Assembly (NCBI GenBank): GCA_964526285.1
Contig: CAZGIW010000128.1
Span: forward strand, 1-6,980
Direction: 5' to 3'
Length of the DNA stretch: 6,980 nucleotides
Source of the DNA: CAYMAZ01 sp964526285
Lineage (GTDB): Bacteria > Bacteroidota > Bacteroidia > Bacteroidales > DTU049
A program made the translations under genes and the position numbers. Position 1 is the first letter of the stretch; each line of letters begins with the position of its first letter. This document shows positions 5,672-6,980 of this stretch, one piece after another. Below the pieces are notes generated by a model. It worked only from the letters and a program-made list of their open reading frames with translations, had not been told where the DNA came from and searched no databases.

Positions 5672-5699
5672 CAAAAAAAGGCCGCCCGCAGGCAGCCTT
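5672..5699 (-). terminator. Rho-independent terminator of the FN3/T9SS gene
   Basis: Read on the minus strand, AAGGC-GCC pairs with GGC-GCCTT (5678-5682 and 5684-5686 with 5691-5693 and 5695-5699) around a 4-nt loop with one mismatch, followed directly by seven T (5679-5673). It lies 36 nt past the stop of the FN3-repeat gene and just ahead of the HMA promoter, so it insulates the two genes. Confidence 0.85.
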
Positions 5700-5735
5700 A
5701 GTGGATTAGTATAGGTTGAACCGTGGTTCCTTAGA

Positions 5736-6980
5736 TTATGGTTTTACTATTTTTACAAAAGATGTGCCATGTTTTGACACAAATGCAATATGGTATAATC
5801 CTGATGGCAAACGTGTCAGGTCAATCTGATTTGACATCTCTTCAATTGCCTCACCATAAATCAGTTGGCCGGCAATGTCGTAGATATACATTTCTATTGA
5901 CTCCTGAGTGGTTTTTTCAACACAGATGAAATCAATAAAAGGGTTTGGATACACTTTAAATGAAGAAAACAGTATTTCAGTTCCCACCGTTGTTCCGGTT
6001 TCAAATGTCCATATCACCGACCAGTCAGAATATATGGATGGTCCGTTCAAAGCCCGAACTTTCCAGTAGTAGGTCTTATGATTATTGTTAAGTCCGGTAA
6101 TAATTTCACTGGTGTTAATAGTGTTTCCGATAATCGCTGTTGCAAAATTTGATAACGTGTCATAAACAAACTCATAGGAAGTTGCATTGCTTGAAATCTG
6201 CCATTCAAAAGTGGTTGAGCTGAGAATTCCGCTCGCTCCGTTAAAAGGAGAAATCAATACCGGAACTGAAGGAATCAGGACTGGGTTGTTTCCTGTACTG
6301 AAACTTCGCACAGTCCATGCGCTTGTATCAACTGCATTCACAGCTCTCACCCGCCAGAAATAAATCTGATTTGCCAATAACGGCCCAGTATGCTGATAAG
6401 TATCATTGTTGCCGCTTGATGAATTAATGTAAGGTTTGTCAAGTTGTGTTAAGGAAATGCTGTTAAACAAATTAATGGTGTCAATTTCCAGTTGATAATA
6501 TGAGATCCCCACATGTGCACTCCAGTCAAGCCCAACTCCGGCAACAGCTACATTCAATTGTCCGTCATTGGGAGAAACAAGAGTCACATAATCTCTGGTG
6601 TTGAATGTCCAGGGGGTTGACCATATGCATGAATCCACAGCATTTCTTGCCCTCACTCGCCAGTAGTATGTTTGTCCGAATAATAAATCCTGAGCATAGT
6701 GTCTTGTGTCGGCATTCCCGTTGCTTGAATTGATGTAGGCATTGGTTTGGGAAATCTTTATCGGTGAATTGAATAAATCTGTTGTATCTACCTCCAAATC
6801 ATAAAAAGAAACACCGGTGTGCGGATCCCAGTCAAGAGTCAGTCCTGTCCATGTGGATGAACCCGAGGATGGACTGGAATGGGTCACATAATCTCTGGTG
6901 TTGAATGTCCAGGGTGTTGACCATGTGCATGAATCCACAGCATTTCTTGCCCTCACTCGCCAGTAGTATGTTTGTCCGAA
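5736..6980 (-). CDS. FN3-repeat surface protein with T9SS sorting domain (5' end outside window)
   Basis: The C-terminal 414 residues of a larger exported protein; the frame stays open to the window edge, so the GTG at 6956 is internal, not a start. The visible part is a string of fibronectin type III-like units of about 100 residues. Each carries the strand pattern (F/I)YYWRVRA.NAVD...W and ends in a W..F.T segment; units begin near visible residues 1, 101, 203 and 301. The last about 72 residues, from VYPNP, are a T9SS type A sorting domain with MYIYDIAGQLI and LPSGLYHIAF. The protein is therefore expected to be exported through the type IX system to the surface or medium. FN3 strings usually act as spacers or binding modules beside an enzymatic or adhesive region, which would be upstream and is not visible. 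It is followed by its own strong terminator at 5672-5699. Confidence 0.9.
   Translation of the reverse strand, partial: FGQTYYWRVRARNAVDSCTWSTPWTFNTRDYVTHSSPSSGSSTWTGLTLDWDPHTGVSFYDLEVDTTDLFNSPIKISQTNAYINSSNGNADTRHYAQDLLFGQTYYWRVRARNAVDSCIWSTPWTFNTRDYVTLVSPNDGQLNVAVAGVGLDWSAHVGISYYQLEIDTINLFNSISLTQLDKPYINSSSGNNDTYQHTGPLLANQIYFWRVRAVNAVDTSAWTVRSFSTGNNPVLIPSVPVLISPFNGASGILSSTTFEWQISSNATSYEFVYDTLSNFATAIIGNTINTSEIITGLNNNHKTYYWKVRALNGPSIYSDWSVIWTFETGTTVGTEILFSSFKVYPNPFIDFICVEKTTQESIEMYIYDIAGQLIYGEAIEEMSNQIDLTRLPSGLYHIAFVSKHGTSFVKIVKP
6583..6680. repeat. Near-identical 98-bp direct repeat, copy 1
   Basis: It matches 6883-6980 at 96 of 98 bases, offset by exactly 300 bp. The differences are at 6615/6915 and 6625/6925; the latter changes Ile to Thr. 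It encodes FGQTYYWRVRARNAVDSC through TFNTRDYVT, the second half of an FN3-like unit plus the linker. Confidence 0.95.
6883..6980. repeat. Near-identical 98-bp direct repeat, copy 2
   Basis: The second copy of the repeat at 6583-6680 runs into the window edge, so its true length to the right is unknown. The match ends abruptly at 6882 on its other side, where the encoded units fall to roughly half-identical. Confidence 0.95.

Noticed and set aside
5472..5714. Plus-strand frame opposite the HMA gene
   Set aside because: It crosses the HMA coding region, its promoter and the adjacent terminator on the other strand, so it is a shadow.

Overview
The window looks like a piece of a Bacteroidota (Bacteroidetes) chromosome, probably an environmental lineage; nothing seen fixes the family. 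Four observations support this. Two secreted proteins end in type IX secretion (T9SS) type A sorting domains. The DNA is AT-rich. Starts lack clear Shine-Dalgarno sequences. The Bacteroidota -7 promoter element TAnnTTTG lies just upstream of four gene starts.

Layout, left to right. A strong hairpin terminator (54-97) separates an unseen upstream plus-strand gene from a minus-strand gene for a 353-residue T9SS cargo protein (134-1195). A gene-free stretch (1196-1712) follows. It holds that gene's promoter, a 7-bp tandem repeat array, and a small imperfect palindrome bracketed by 13-bp direct repeats. Next is a minus-strand two-gene operon: an NlpC/P60 cell-wall peptidase lipoprotein (2607-3251), then three bases later an EamA/DMT-type 10-TM transporter (1713-2603). 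Divergent from it is malQ (3365-4876), a short single-domain GH77 4-alpha-glucanotransferase. Beyond malQ comes a 438-bp convergent gap (4877-5314) packed with nested inverted repeats. It is followed by a 90-residue heavy-metal-binding (HMA) protein on the minus strand (5315-5587). The last gene is the 3' part of a large FN3-repeat T9SS cargo protein (5736-6980), cut by the window edge inside a nearly identical DNA repeat.

The genes do not form one pathway. They are envelope and surface proteins (two T9SS cargoes, a peptidoglycan hydrolase, a transporter), one glucan-metabolism enzyme and a small metal-binding protein. They look like ordinary housekeeping and accessory loci.

The most unusual part is the convergent gap. 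Positions 5088-5214 fold by hand into a three-way junction: a 16-bp closing stem, a 19-bp arm with an apical hairpin, and a 9-bp arm. It is followed by two overlapping hairpins (5214-5255 and 5248-5281) that cannot form together. Imperfect positions in three of the stems are G-U pairs only if the plus strand is transcribed. This suggests a plus-strand structured RNA, a malQ 3' UTR element, or a non-autonomous repeat element. It is a prediction from base pairing only.
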